Below are positions 1 to 7,588 of a DNA stretch of 33,398 nucleotides, piece by piece. Numbering within the stretch: the first letter of the stretch is position 1; each line of letters starts with the position of its first letter. The DNA lies in contig JAMORO010000034.1 in NCBI GenBank assembly GCA_027063505.1, forward strand, positions 1 to 33,398, written 5' to 3'. The position numbers and the translations under genes were made by a program. This DNA comes from Sulfurimonas sp. Lineage in GTDB: Bacteria > Campylobacterota > Campylobacteria > Campylobacterales > Sulfurimonadaceae. A model generated the notes under the pieces. It had not been told where the DNA came from. It did no database searches and was given only the letters and a program-made list of their open reading frames with translations.

Positions 1-241
1 CTCTGTATTTTATCTCTACTGTTGCAGTGGCATCTATATTAAAAAGTACTCTACGGCTTATATCACTCTTATCATTATCCACTACTACAATAGGAAGCTC
101 AGTAGCAACACCCTTATAAAGTATAACTATAAGAAATCCGAAACTAAAGATAGGCAAGAGTGTGAGTAGTATAAGTTTATACCATGAGTTTTTTATCTCT
201 TGTAACTCATGAAAAAATGCAAAACTAAAAGCCTTATACAC
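1..241 (-). CDS. ABC-2 type transporter permease, N-terminal part (cut by window edge)
   Basis: This is the first 80 or so codons of an inner-membrane permease; the rest lies left of the window. I translated it by hand. It starts at a GTG at 241 with a strong GGAGG six bases upstream, 12 bases after the stop of the hlyD-like gene. A short cytoplasmic N-terminus (FFHELQEIKNSWYK) leads into a hydrophobic segment (about residues 20-42). Then comes an extracytoplasmic stretch with LPIVVVDNDKSDISRR, the pattern typical of YhhJ/ABC-2 permeases after transmembrane helix 1. With the hlyD and tolC genes just upstream it would form a tripartite exporter. The ATPase is not visible and may be further left. 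The substrate cannot be told from the sequence. Confidence 0.85.
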   Translation of the reverse strand, partial: MYKAFSFAFFHELQEIKNSWYKLILLTLLPIFSFGFLIVILYKGVATELPIVVVDNDKSDISRRVLFNIDATATVEIKYR

Positions 242-253
242 ACCAACCCTCCA

Positions 254-1231
254 TTATAGTTCTAAAAGAACACTCATTCCAACACGCAGATCTTTTATGG
301 GTTTCACAGCTTTTAGATCCACCTCAAAACTCTTCATATCATACCCCTTACCACTCTCTGTAGCACGCCAAGTAGCAAATGAACCCATAACAGCGATATG
401 TGCTACTTTAAACTCGTAAATAGCACTTCCAAGTGCTGGAATTTTTACTTTAAAAATTTTCCCTTTTGTAAACTCTTTAAGATAGTCTTCACGTACAGCA
501 AATTTTGCCCACGAATCTTCGATATCAATAATACTCACAACAGGAAACCCTGTAGGTGCAAGTTCTCCTGAATGAATAAGCACTTGAGAGACTTCACCTT
601 TATGAAAAGAGCGAGCCATAGTCTCATCTATGTAGGCATTTACTTCATCTACTTTTGCTGCATAAACTCTCTCTTGTGCATCTGCTGCATTTTTAACTTC
701 AACACGAGCACCCTCTTTTACCATAACAGCCATCTGTTTTGCAGCATTTGATGTGTATTTTGCAGCCTTGTATTTTGTATATACTTCATCACGTTTCTGC
801 TGAGATACTACACCCTCATCATACAGTTTTTGCACACGTTTGTAGGTTGTGTACATAAGTTCTTCTGCTGCTTTTGCTTTTTGCCACTGATCGTGAGCCG
901 CTTGAATCTGCTCTTTTCTTGCACCATTATTTACTTGAGACTTTTGCGCACCTGCTGCATCTTGAGCCGCTTTTGCTTGTTTGAGTTTTGCTTGTACTTC
1001 TGGAGAATTTATACTAAAAATGCTATCACCCACCTCTACAAAATCACCCTTTTTTACAAACACTTCACCAATACGTCCAGGAAGTTTAGAGCTAATGTTA
1101 TAGCTACGAGCATCTATCTCTCCTTGAAGTATAAGAGGTTTTGGTTGGTAAGCCTCATAAAAAGTATAACTCACCCAAACAACTAACGCTAACACAAATG
1201 CCATTATGACTATGATTAATTTATCTTTCAC
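254..1231 (-). CDS. HlyD-family periplasmic adaptor (membrane fusion protein)
   Basis: 325 residues. It begins at a GTG sharing one base with the stop of the tolC-like gene (TAGTG), so translation is probably coupled. There is one N-terminal membrane anchor (about residues 6-23). A first lipoyl half follows (GRIGEVFVKKGDFVEVGD, about 53-70). A long alpha-helical hairpin rich in Ala, Lys and Gln runs over about 78-200, then the second half-motif and a beta-barrel domain (about 215-320). This is the YhiI/EmrA-type architecture of adaptors that link an inner-membrane ABC permease to a TolC-type outer-membrane channel. It sits between those two genes with gaps of 12 bases or less, which supports one exporter. 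Substrate unknown. Confidence 0.9.
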   Translation of the reverse strand: MKDKLIIVIMAFVLALVVWVSYTFYEAYQPKPLILQGEIDARSYNISSKLPGRIGEVFVKKGDFVEVGDSIFSINSPEVQAKLKQAKAAQDAAGAQKSQVNNGARKEQIQAAHDQWQKAKAAEELMYTTYKRVQKLYDEGVVSQQKRDEVYTKYKAAKYTSNAAKQMAVMVKEGARVEVKNAADAQERVYAAKVDEVNAYIDETMARSFHKGEVSQVLIHSGELAPTGFPVVSIIDIEDSWAKFAVREDYLKEFTKGKIFKVKIPALGSAIYEFKVAHIAVMGSFATWRATESGKGYDMKSFEVDLKAVKPIKDLRVGMSVLLEL

Positions 1232-2568
1232 TACTGTATCTCCTCTGAGTTATTGAGTATCTCAAAAAACTTCTCTCTATCACCACTTAAGACAGAGAGC
1301 TGTGAAACCTTCTGTACAAAGTTATAAGCAGCATTGAGACGTTTTGTTTTTGCACCTAAAAGAAACATCTGTGCATCTACAAGCTCTACCGATGTTGAGA
1401 GTCCCTCCTTAAATGCTATATCACGAAGTTTATAGTTCTCTTTTGCTAAGGATACAGAAGAGTTAAGAGCATTAAACTCCTCATAGTCTGAGAGCATCTC
1501 TTTATATGTTTTCTCCACTAAAAGTCCAAGATCTTCTAATGCCTGTGCTCGAAGGTGTGCTACCTTTGCACTTAACAGTTCTGCTATCTGTATCTCCTGA
1601 CTTCTATCTTTTCTCTGCAGTAAGCTTATCTTTACCATAACACCTGCAAACCAAGTAGGAATAGTCTCCATAATAGGGCTATCATCTTTATAAAGATTTA
1701 CATTCCCATAAGCTACTACCTCAGGATGCCACCCAGCCTCTTTAATAGTTACAAGAGCCCTGCTCTGACTCTCTTTTGCATCAAGAATTTTTAATCCAGC
1801 ATAGTTCTCTTTAGTCTCTCTCTTATAGTAATCTTCATCTTCTATAGTAGCATTTACGAAGAGTTTTGAGCTTGGAGATGTAGATGTATGAGTAAGCGAT
1901 GCAAGTGCTGATGCAGCGATCTCAAACTTATGTTTTGCCTTACTCGTCTCTATCCTTGCAGCATCAAGTTTTACCTCTGCATTAAGCAGTTCTATCTTAG
2001 CTATCTGTCCCTGCTCTTTCAGTTTTTGTGCATTTTCATAATGTAGTTTCAGTGCTTTTTGTGCCTCTTCTCGTGTTACTAGGAGTGATTTACTAACAAC
2101 TACACCGTAGTAGTACTTTACCAGTTTTAAAAACTCAGTATCTCTTTTCATCTCCTGCTTTGCTCTCTCTTCATCTACCTGAGCAGCATAGATATCTTGT
2201 GCAGCATCTATCTTTCCACCTGTATAGAGAGGCCATAAAAGATGGAGATCTGCTAAAAAAATATCCTGTTTTGTTAAATCTATCTCTGTTGGAAAAGGGA
2301 GAGGTATAGGAAGAGAAGCTAAGAGGTTTGATACATCTGAGGTATCTATGTTAACAGGTTCACTTAAGTGTGTGTAACTCCCTATAATATTTACAGAGGG
2401 AAGATACATAGATGCTGCCGACTCGGATTTGAGTTTAGCCCGTTTAACATCATCTTCTGTTGATTTTAAACCATCATTTTTCACACTTACATTGTGCCAA
2501 GCCTCTTGTATACTCATACTGGCATTTAAAGTAACTGCTACAAAAAGTGAAAAGAGTACTCGTTTCAT
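1231..2568 (-). CDS. TolC-family outer membrane efflux protein
   Basis: 445 residues with a Sec signal peptide (MKRVLFSLFVAVTLNASMS). The mature part has the two repeated coiled-coil halves of the OEP family. These are alternating long helices such as DAAQDIYAAQVDEERAKQ (about 121-138) and LNAEVKLDAARIETSKAKH (about 195-213), with a matching pair near 330-425. The short beta stretches with YLPSVNIIGSYTHL (about 55-68) and HPEVVAYGNVNLY (about 281-293) are typical of the barrel strands. It is nine bases downstream of eptA and overlaps hlyD, forming a tripartite exporter gene set. Length is normal for the family. Confidence 0.92.
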   Translation of the reverse strand: MKRVLFSLFVAVTLNASMSIQEAWHNVSVKNDGLKSTEDDVKRAKLKSESAASMYLPSVNIIGSYTHLSEPVNIDTSDVSNLLASLPIPLPFPTEIDLTKQDIFLADLHLLWPLYTGGKIDAAQDIYAAQVDEERAKQEMKRDTEFLKLVKYYYGVVVSKSLLVTREEAQKALKLHYENAQKLKEQGQIAKIELLNAEVKLDAARIETSKAKHKFEIAASALASLTHTSTSPSSKLFVNATIEDEDYYKRETKENYAGLKILDAKESQSRALVTIKEAGWHPEVVAYGNVNLYKDDSPIMETIPTWFAGVMVKISLLQRKDRSQEIQIAELLSAKVAHLRAQALEDLGLLVEKTYKEMLSDYEEFNALNSSVSLAKENYKLRDIAFKEGLSTSVELVDAQMFLLGAKTKRLNAAYNFVQKVSQLSVLSGDREKFFEILNNSEEIQ

Positions 2569-2577
2569 TTTTATCCC

Positions 2578-4176
2578 TTATCTTTTTAAAATATCTAAAC
2601 TACTGTCATAAACTTTTGTCTCTACACCAAAAAATCCAAGTAATGTATGAAAAAGATTATCTTGTGAATAACTTTTATCGCTTCGTTTTTTTAAACTCTC
2701 TACATTAAAACTCTCTTGACTCTTCTTGCCTAGCCACATTATAGAAGCAACTTTTGTCTGTGCATCTGGTGCTATAGAGTAGGGAAGTCCATGTAGATAA
2801 ATACCATGCTCACCTAAACTCTCTCCATGATCACTCATATAGATAAGTCCTGTTTCAAACTCTCCATCATACTTTTTTAAAAGATTAATTGTTTTACTTA
2901 AAAAGTAGTCTGTATAGAGTAGTGCATTATCGTAAGCATTTTTTATACTCTCCTGTGAACACTCCTCAAGCTGACTTGTCTGACAAACTGGCTTAAATTT
3001 TAAAAACTCTTTTGGATAGCGTTTATAGTAAGCAGGGCCATGATTTCCCATCTGATGGAGAATAATAAGGATATTTTTATCACTATGTTTCTCTATATAC
3101 TCATCTATACCAACTAACATACCCTCATCTCTACACTCACCATTTTCACAAATAGTGTTCATAGTATCATGTTTGTAGTCCTCATAGGGAACTCGCAGAG
3201 CTACACCTTTAGAGTTTGAGTTATTGTCTCGCCAAAGAATGGAGATTCTATCTGTATGGTTGAGAACATCAAGTACATTTTCATTACTAATACCCTTTAC
3301 ATAGTCATAATCACTACGACCAAAGATAGAGAACATACAAGGGACACTATAGGCTGTTGAAGTACCACAAGAGCTATAGTCCGAAAAATTGATAATATCC
3401 TCTTTTTTAAGCAGCGGATTTGTCTCTCTCTTATATCCATTTAGAGAGAAGTGGTCTGCACGTGCAGCTTCACCTACAACCATAATAAGTAGTTTTTTAG
3501 AACTGTTTGTATCTGCTATCTTTACATCATCTTCTATAGGTGCAGCGACTACATTTGTATAGTCTGTACTCCAAACATAAGCAACACTATTATAGATCCA
3601 ATAGGTTGGGTTTATGTAGGTGCGAAGCTCCTTAAACTCTCTAAAAAAAGAGGTATAGTGCTGGGAAAAAGCAAAAATATTTGCTCCTAAAAAGAGAAGT
3701 GAGAAGATACCGAGTTTGAGTTTAGCTACTATCTCTTTTTTAAACTCTCTCTTTACAAGTTTTACTCTGTAAACAAAAAATGAAGGAATCAGTCCAAAAA
3801 CTATAAAATAGACAACCTGCTTCACACTTAAAAGATCAAGTGACTCATGCATATCAGTCTGAACAAGATTGCGAATCATGTTTTTATCCATAACAACACC
3901 ATAACTATTTGTAAAATAACTCGTCATCGATGTCACTAAAAATATAAGAATAAACATCCCCTTAAGTGTGTAGTGATTACTAACGACTGTACTTAAAAAT
4001 ATATTTAATGATGTTATAACAAAGAAGAGTGAAGCAAAAAATGCCATATTACTTAAAACGAGATGAAATGCATTAAGTGTTTGCATCGTAAATGCATAGT
4101 TGTAAAAAGTGGTTAAAAAAAGGCAAACTATTATGATAAGTTGTGTTTGTGTTAGTTTTATTTCTTGTTTTTTCAT
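2578..4176 (-). CDS. eptA: Phosphoethanolamine transferase (EptA/EptC family)
   Basis: 532 residues: five hydrophobic segments in the first 175 residues, then a periplasmic sulfatase-fold domain. Metal and catalytic residues are visible: E236 in VVGEAARADH, the expected nucleophile T274 in CGTSTAYSVPC, D449/H450 in YMSDHGES, and H462. Six cysteines pair as in EptA and MCR proteins (C270-C280, C343-C348, C398-C406). These enzymes move phosphoethanolamine from phosphatidylethanolamine to lipid A. The Campylobacter jejuni relative EptC also modifies the flagellar rod protein FlgG, so the acceptor could be lipid A, another surface molecule or both. It starts seven bases after ruvC and ends nine bases before the tolC-like gene, so it is likely co-transcribed with both. 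Confidence 0.93.
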   Translation of the reverse strand: MKKQEIKLTQTQLIIIVCLFLTTFYNYAFTMQTLNAFHLVLSNMAFFASLFFVITSLNIFLSTVVSNHYTLKGMFILIFLVTSMTSYFTNSYGVVMDKNMIRNLVQTDMHESLDLLSVKQVVYFIVFGLIPSFFVYRVKLVKREFKKEIVAKLKLGIFSLLFLGANIFAFSQHYTSFFREFKELRTYINPTYWIYNSVAYVWSTDYTNVVAAPIEDDVKIADTNSSKKLLIMVVGEAARADHFSLNGYKRETNPLLKKEDIINFSDYSSCGTSTAYSVPCMFSIFGRSDYDYVKGISNENVLDVLNHTDRISILWRDNNSNSKGVALRVPYEDYKHDTMNTICENGECRDEGMLVGIDEYIEKHSDKNILIILHQMGNHGPAYYKRYPKEFLKFKPVCQTSQLEECSQESIKNAYDNALLYTDYFLSKTINLLKKYDGEFETGLIYMSDHGESLGEHGIYLHGLPYSIAPDAQTKVASIMWLGKKSQESFNVESLKKRSDKSYSQDNLFHTLLGFFGVETKVYDSSLDILKR

Positions 4177-4183
4177 CTCTACT

Positions 4184-4666
4184 CTACTTAGAATTTTTTA
4201 ATCGTACACGTTGTGAGTGTGTTATTGCCACTGCCATAGCATCACTTATATCGAGAGGTTTTATCTCTTTTTTTATGTTCAAAAGTCTCTTCACCATAAA
4301 ATTTACCTGCTCTTTACTCGCCTTACCTTTTCCTGTGAGTGCTTTTTTCACCTGAAGGGCAGTATACTCATGGAACTGGCCAAATTCTTGGAGTATTTTT
4401 AGCATGATAGCCCCACGAAACTGAGCAAGCTTAATAGTTGTAGCTGGATTATGTGCATAAAATATATCCTCCATTGCTACTTCATCTATGGTGTAGTTAT
4501 TAAAAAGTTGACCAATTCCTTCTACCATTTGAGGTATCTGAAACTGTAAATTTTCCGCTTTCATTTTTATAAGTCCTGCCGCAACTAAAGAGATTTTTCC
4601 CTTCTCTAAATTTATAAGAGCATAACCCATATTTCTCGTTCCGGGGTCTATTCCTAGTATAACCAT
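4184..4666 (-). CDS. ruvC: Holliday junction resolvase RuvC
   Basis: 160 residues, full length. The four acidic residues that bind Mg2+ in RuvC are present: D7 in [15 protein letters not shown]66 in VAMEDIFY, and D139/D142 in [13 protein letters not shown]. The enzyme cuts four-way DNA junctions in recombination together with RuvAB. ruvC beside and divergent from dnaA is a common arrangement in Campylobacterota. Here a 49-residue membrane protein gene lies between the two, 28 bases upstream of ruvC. eptA follows after seven bases. Confidence 0.97.
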   Translation of the reverse strand: MVILGIDPGTRNMGYALINLEKGKISLVAAGLIKMKAENLQFQIPQMVEGIGQLFNNYTIDEVAMEDIFYAHNPATTIKLAQFRGAIMLKILQEFGQFHEYTALQVKKALTGKGKASKEQVNFMVKRLLNIKKEIKPLDISDAMAVAITHSQRVRLKNSK

Positions 4667-4694
4667 CTACTATTTTACTTCTTGTTCCATCTAT

Positions 4695-4844
4695 TTAAAT
4701 AGTTTTTATAAAAATAAGATAAATTGCAAGGTCTACAGAACTGACATCCGTAATTAAAAGTGAGGTTATACTTACAAAACTCAGTCCAAGAAAAATAGTT
4801 ACCGCAAGAAAAAGGAGTTGAAAACGAGAATTTTTTAAACTCAT
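4695..4844 (-). CDS. Small two-helix membrane protein, 49 aa (unrecognised)
   Basis: A short gene I translated by hand. It starts at the ATG at 4844, with AGAGG about 10 bases upstream, and stops with TAA at 4695. The N-terminus is polar and basic (MSLKNSRF). A hydrophobic helix follows (about residues 9-31, LLFLAVTIFLGLSF), then a short polar turn (TDVSS) and a second short hydrophobic stretch to the end (DLAIYLIFIKTI). An extended -10 motif (TGC-TAAAAT, 4898-4906 on this strand) lies upstream with a predicted leader near 47 bases. ruvC follows after 28 bases, so this looks like the first gene of the operon. I recognise no family. It could be an uncharacterised small membrane protein or a chance ORF; the promoter, ribosome binding site and spacing favour a real gene. 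Confidence 0.6.
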   Translation of the reverse strand: MSLKNSRFQLLFLAVTIFLGLSFVSITSLLITDVSSVDLAIYLIFIKTI

Positions 4845-4897
4845 ATGGAATGTACCTCTATTGTAATAAATTTATTTAAAATTAAATAGGAAATACT

Positions 4898-4906
4898 ATT
4901 TTAGCA
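4898..4906 (-). promoter_or_regulatory. Extended -10 promoter for the ruvC-eptA-exporter operon
   Basis: On the minus strand this reads TGC then TAAAAT, an extended -10 element for the housekeeping sigma factor. No -35 is obvious, which is usual in Campylobacterota. The predicted start near 4891 would give a leader of about 47 bases before the small membrane protein gene. It lies between that gene and the DnaA boxes near dnaA, so origin binding and this promoter are close neighbours. Confidence 0.45.
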
Positions 4907-4944
4907 TAGTTTAAATTACCAAGAGTTACCTTCTTTAAATCCTA

Positions 4945-5044
4945 CGTGAATGAAAAAGTTATTCACATAAGATTTAACCCTATTTTATGGATAAAAGATG
5001 TACTATTCACATAATAATAAAAAATTAGGGTTTTATGTGAATAT
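4945..5044. other. oriC: Upstream oriC / dnaA regulatory region: four DnaA boxes
   Basis: Four nine-base elements carry the TTCAC core described for epsilonproteobacterial DnaA boxes. They are TCATTCACG at 4945-4953 (minus), TTATTCACA at 4959-4967 (plus, perfect), CTATTCACA at 5003-5011 (plus) and ATATTCACA at 5036-5044 (minus). The last one overlaps the proposed dnaA start codon at 5037. This resembles the oriC1 part of the bipartite Helicobacter pylori origin, with likely DnaA autoregulation. The flanking sequence is AT-rich. The boxes are seen directly; function is inferred. Confidence 0.75.
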
Positions 5045-6344
5045 AGGTCAAGAAATTTTAGAAAATTTAAAAGAAGAGATCACTGAGAGCGAGTATAAAC
5101 GCTATATCAAGCAACTATATTTTGATGTGAAAAAATCAAATGCAGATGAGGCTATATTTTATGCTCCAAATGCACTTGTAGTCAACTGGATTAAAAATAA
5201 ATACACAGATAAGATAGCACATCTCTTTGAGATAAAGAGTGGTCACAAAGTAAATGTAAAAATCACTCTTAAAAACCTTGTAGATAAAAGAAAAACTAAA
5301 AAAGTTGTTGAAGTAAAACAGGGAAGCTCCCTTTTAAACCCTTCACACTCTTTTTCAAACTTTATGGTCGGTGGTTCTAACCAGTTTGCTTATGCAGCTG
5401 TAAAAAGCATTAGCGAAAAACCAGGGATTCTTTATAATCCACTCTTTATCCATGGTGGTGTTGGACTTGGAAAGACTCACCTTATGCAAGCAGCTGGAAA
5501 TGTCTTTCAAAATGAGGGAAAAGTTGTTATATATACTACTGTTGAGCAGTTTTTAAATGACTTTATCCGCCATGTAAGAAACAAAACAATGGAGCGTTTT
5601 CAAGAGAAGTATAGAAAGTGTGATGTTCTACTTATCGATGATATTCAGTTTTTAAGTGGTAAAGAAGGTATACAAGAGGAGTTTTTCCATACTTTTGAAG
5701 CACTTAAAGGTGCTGGAAAACAGATAATTCTTACAGCCGATAAACCTCCTAAAAAAATAGGTGGTCTTGAAGCCCGCCTTCAGTCACGTTTTGAACATGG
5801 ATTAGTAGCTGACATTCAACCTCCAGGATTAGAGTTAAAAATAGGCATTATTAAGAAAAAATGTGAAATAAATAAAGTAGAACTCTCAAATGATATAGTT
5901 AATTACATAGCAACTGTTATAGACTCTAATGTCCGTGAGATAGAGGGTATCCTCTCAAAACTACATGCTTACTCACAACTTATGCATGTAGATATAGACC
6001 TAGAGTTTACAAAAAATGTTCTTAAAGATCAGATGGCTGAAAAACGCGAAAACCTTACTATGGATGTTATCACAGAACTAGTTGCTAAAGATCTTAATAT
6101 CAAACCGAGTGAAATACGTTCTAAAGGACGCAGTAAAAACATAGTTTATGCAAGACGTATAAGTATCTATATCTGTCGTGAACTTACACAGAGTACAATG
6201 CCTCAACTTGCTCAGTACTTTGGTATGAAAGATCATACAGCTATCTCACATACTATCAAAAAAATCAATTCTCTTATCAAAGATGATGAAGATTTTAAAA
6301 CAAAAATAGATGAGTTAAGTAACAAAATTACAAATATCTCTTAA
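5037..6344 (+). CDS. dnaA: Chromosomal replication initiator DnaA
   Basis: DnaA binds DnaA boxes and melts the origin. I start it at the GTG at 5037 (435 residues), not the ATG at 4998. AGGG at 5027-5030 stands six bases before the GTG, and the protein then begins (M)NIGQEILENL, like typical DnaA N-termini. The extra 13 codons would be low-complexity sequence made of DnaA boxes. In order: domain I (about 1-75), a short linker, the AAA+ domain with Walker A GGVGLGKT (about 140-147) and Walker B VLLIDDIQF, and domain IV. Domain IV carries the DnaA signature around MKDHTAISHTIKKI, which contacts the DnaA box. dnaN follows after an origin-like spacer. Confidence 0.96.
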   Translation: MNIGQEILENLKEEITESEYKRYIKQLYFDVKKSNADEAIFYAPNALVVNWIKNKYTDKIAHLFEIKSGHKVNVKITLKNLVDKRKTKKVVEVKQGSSLLNPSHSFSNFMVGGSNQFAYAAVKSISEKPGILYNPLFIHGGVGLGKTHLMQAAGNVFQNEGKVVIYTTVEQFLNDFIRHVRNKTMERFQEKYRKCDVLLIDDIQFLSGKEGIQEEFFHTFEALKGAGKQIILTADKPPKKIGGLEARLQSRFEHGLVADIQPPGLELKIGIIKKKCEINKVELSNDIVNYIATVIDSNVREIEGILSKLHAYSQLMHVDIDLEFTKNVLKDQMAEKRENLTMDVITELVAKDLNIKPSEIRSKGRSKNIVYARRISIYICRELTQSTMPQLAQYFGMKDHTAISHTIKKINSLIKDDEDFKTKIDELSNKITNIS

Positions 6345-6363
6345 AAAAAGATATAATTACTAA

Positions 6364-6500
6364 AGTGAATAGACGTGAATAGAGTCATAACAACTCATCA
6401 CGTCGAAATAGAACGAGTTTTAGGGTTTTATAGTGTGTTTTCACCTATTCACATCCCCCTACTACTACATACTAAAAATTATATAATTAAATAGGAAAAT
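6364..6500. other. oriC: Downstream oriC: DnaA boxes, GC step, DnaA-trio repeats and AT-rich unwinding region
   Basis: In the dnaA-dnaN spacer two minus-strand boxes ten bases apart (CTATTCACT at 6364-6372, CTATTCACG at 6374-6382) face two abutting plus-strand elements. These are GTTTTCACC at 6437-6445 and CTATTCACA at 6445-6453. The last box is followed by a GC-rich step (TCCCC, 6454-6458) and then CTA CTA CTA at 6459-6467 plus CTA at 6472-6474. On the complementary strand, read 3' to 5', this gives GAT repeats, the form of the DnaA-trio. An almost pure A/T stretch then runs to about 6492. The order box, GC cluster, trio, AT-rich DNA matches the basal unwinding system described for Bacillus subtilis and proposed to be widespread. 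This is the best candidate for the site of strand opening. Confidence 0.75.
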
Positions 6501-6504
6501 TCTA

Positions 6505-7572
6505 ATGATAATAACTATTGCTAAAACAGTCATAGAAAATATACTCATTAATGCAGGTCCATTCTTAGAAAAGAAAGATACATCTCAAATAACTTCTCAT
6601 GTATATCTTAATGCTTCAAACAATAACTTAACTATAAAAGCTACAGATAATGAGATAGGGTTTTTAGTAAATACTGACAATGTAACTATAACTCAAGATG
6701 GAAGTACTACTGCTAATGGTAAAAAATTCTTAGATATTGTTAGAATACTCAAAGATGGAAATATAAATCTAGAAGTTAAAAATGATACCTTACATATCTC
6801 TCAAGGACACTCTAACTTTAAACTTCCTACTTTCTCATTTAATCAATTTCCAGATTTTCCATCTTATGAAGGAAAATCACGTATAGCTATAGAGTCACAT
6901 ACTCTTATAGAGTCACTTAAAAAGATTACCCCTGCCATAGATACTAATAATCCAAAATTTGAGCTTAACGGTGCTCTAATAGACATTAAAAGTGATACAA
7001 TCAACTTCGCTTCAACAGACACTAGACGTCTAGCAGTTGTTAATGTTCAAAACCATAGTGAAAATGAGTTAAGTATTATCATTCCTAAAAAAGCTATTGT
7101 AGAGATTCAAAAACTTTTTTTTGATGATATAGAACTCTATTATGATGATACTAATCTTATAATTCACTCAAAACAACATACGTTTTTTACAAAACTAATA
7201 AACTCAAAGTTTCCTGAATACTCACGTATTATTCCTAAAGAGATTAAAAATAATCTAGTGCTTCCAAAAGCAGAGATGATAAGTTCTATAAAACAGATAA
7301 CTACAATCTCTAGTGATGTTAAAATCACTTTTTTAAATGAAGTTATAACTTTTGAATCATTAAGTGATGATAATATTGAAGCAAAAACAGAGATAGGCCT
7401 TCATACAGGTCTTAGTGAACCTTTCTCTATTGCTATTAACTCTCGATATCTTTTAGACTTTTTAAACTCTATCAATAACTCTGAGTTTAATATCGGTTTA
7501 AATGAGAGTAATTTACCATTTATATTAAGTGATGATAATTTTAAAACAGTTGTAATGCCAATCGTTATATAA
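6505..7572 (+). CDS. dnaN: DNA polymerase III sliding clamp (beta subunit)
   Basis: 355 residues, normal length. The three-fold repeated clamp domains can be followed: about 1-115 (start IITIAKTVIENIL), 125-240 (IAIESHTLIESLKKITPAI) and 245-355 (LPKAEMISSIKQI, ending VVMPIVI). The C-terminal MP-(hydrophobic) end is the usual clamp terminus that helps form the partner-binding pocket. AGGA at 6493-6496 stands eight bases before the ATG. It follows dnaA as in most bacteria. The DUF3943 gene starts about 16 bases after the stop and is probably in the same transcript. Confidence 0.97.
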   Translation: MIITIAKTVIENILINAGPFLEKKDTSQITSHVYLNASNNNLTIKATDNEIGFLVNTDNVTITQDGSTTANGKKFLDIVRILKDGNINLEVKNDTLHISQGHSNFKLPTFSFNQFPDFPSYEGKSRIAIESHTLIESLKKITPAIDTNNPKFELNGALIDIKSDTINFASTDTRRLAVVNVQNHSENELSIIIPKKAIVEIQKLFFDDIELYYDDTNLIIHSKQHTFFTKLINSKFPEYSRIIPKEIKNNLVLPKAEMISSIKQITTISSDVKITFLNEVITFESLSDDNIEAKTEIGLHTGLSEPFSIAINSRYLLDFLNSINNSEFNIGLNESNLPFILSDDNFKTVVMPIVI

Positions 7573-7588
7573 ATAAAAGAGTTCTATT

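Noticed and set aside
830..1186. Plus-strand ORF of 118 codons inside the hlyD-like gene
   Set aside because: Out-of-frame shadow; Cys- and Phe-rich composition unlike real proteins here, and hlyD on the other strand is clearly real.
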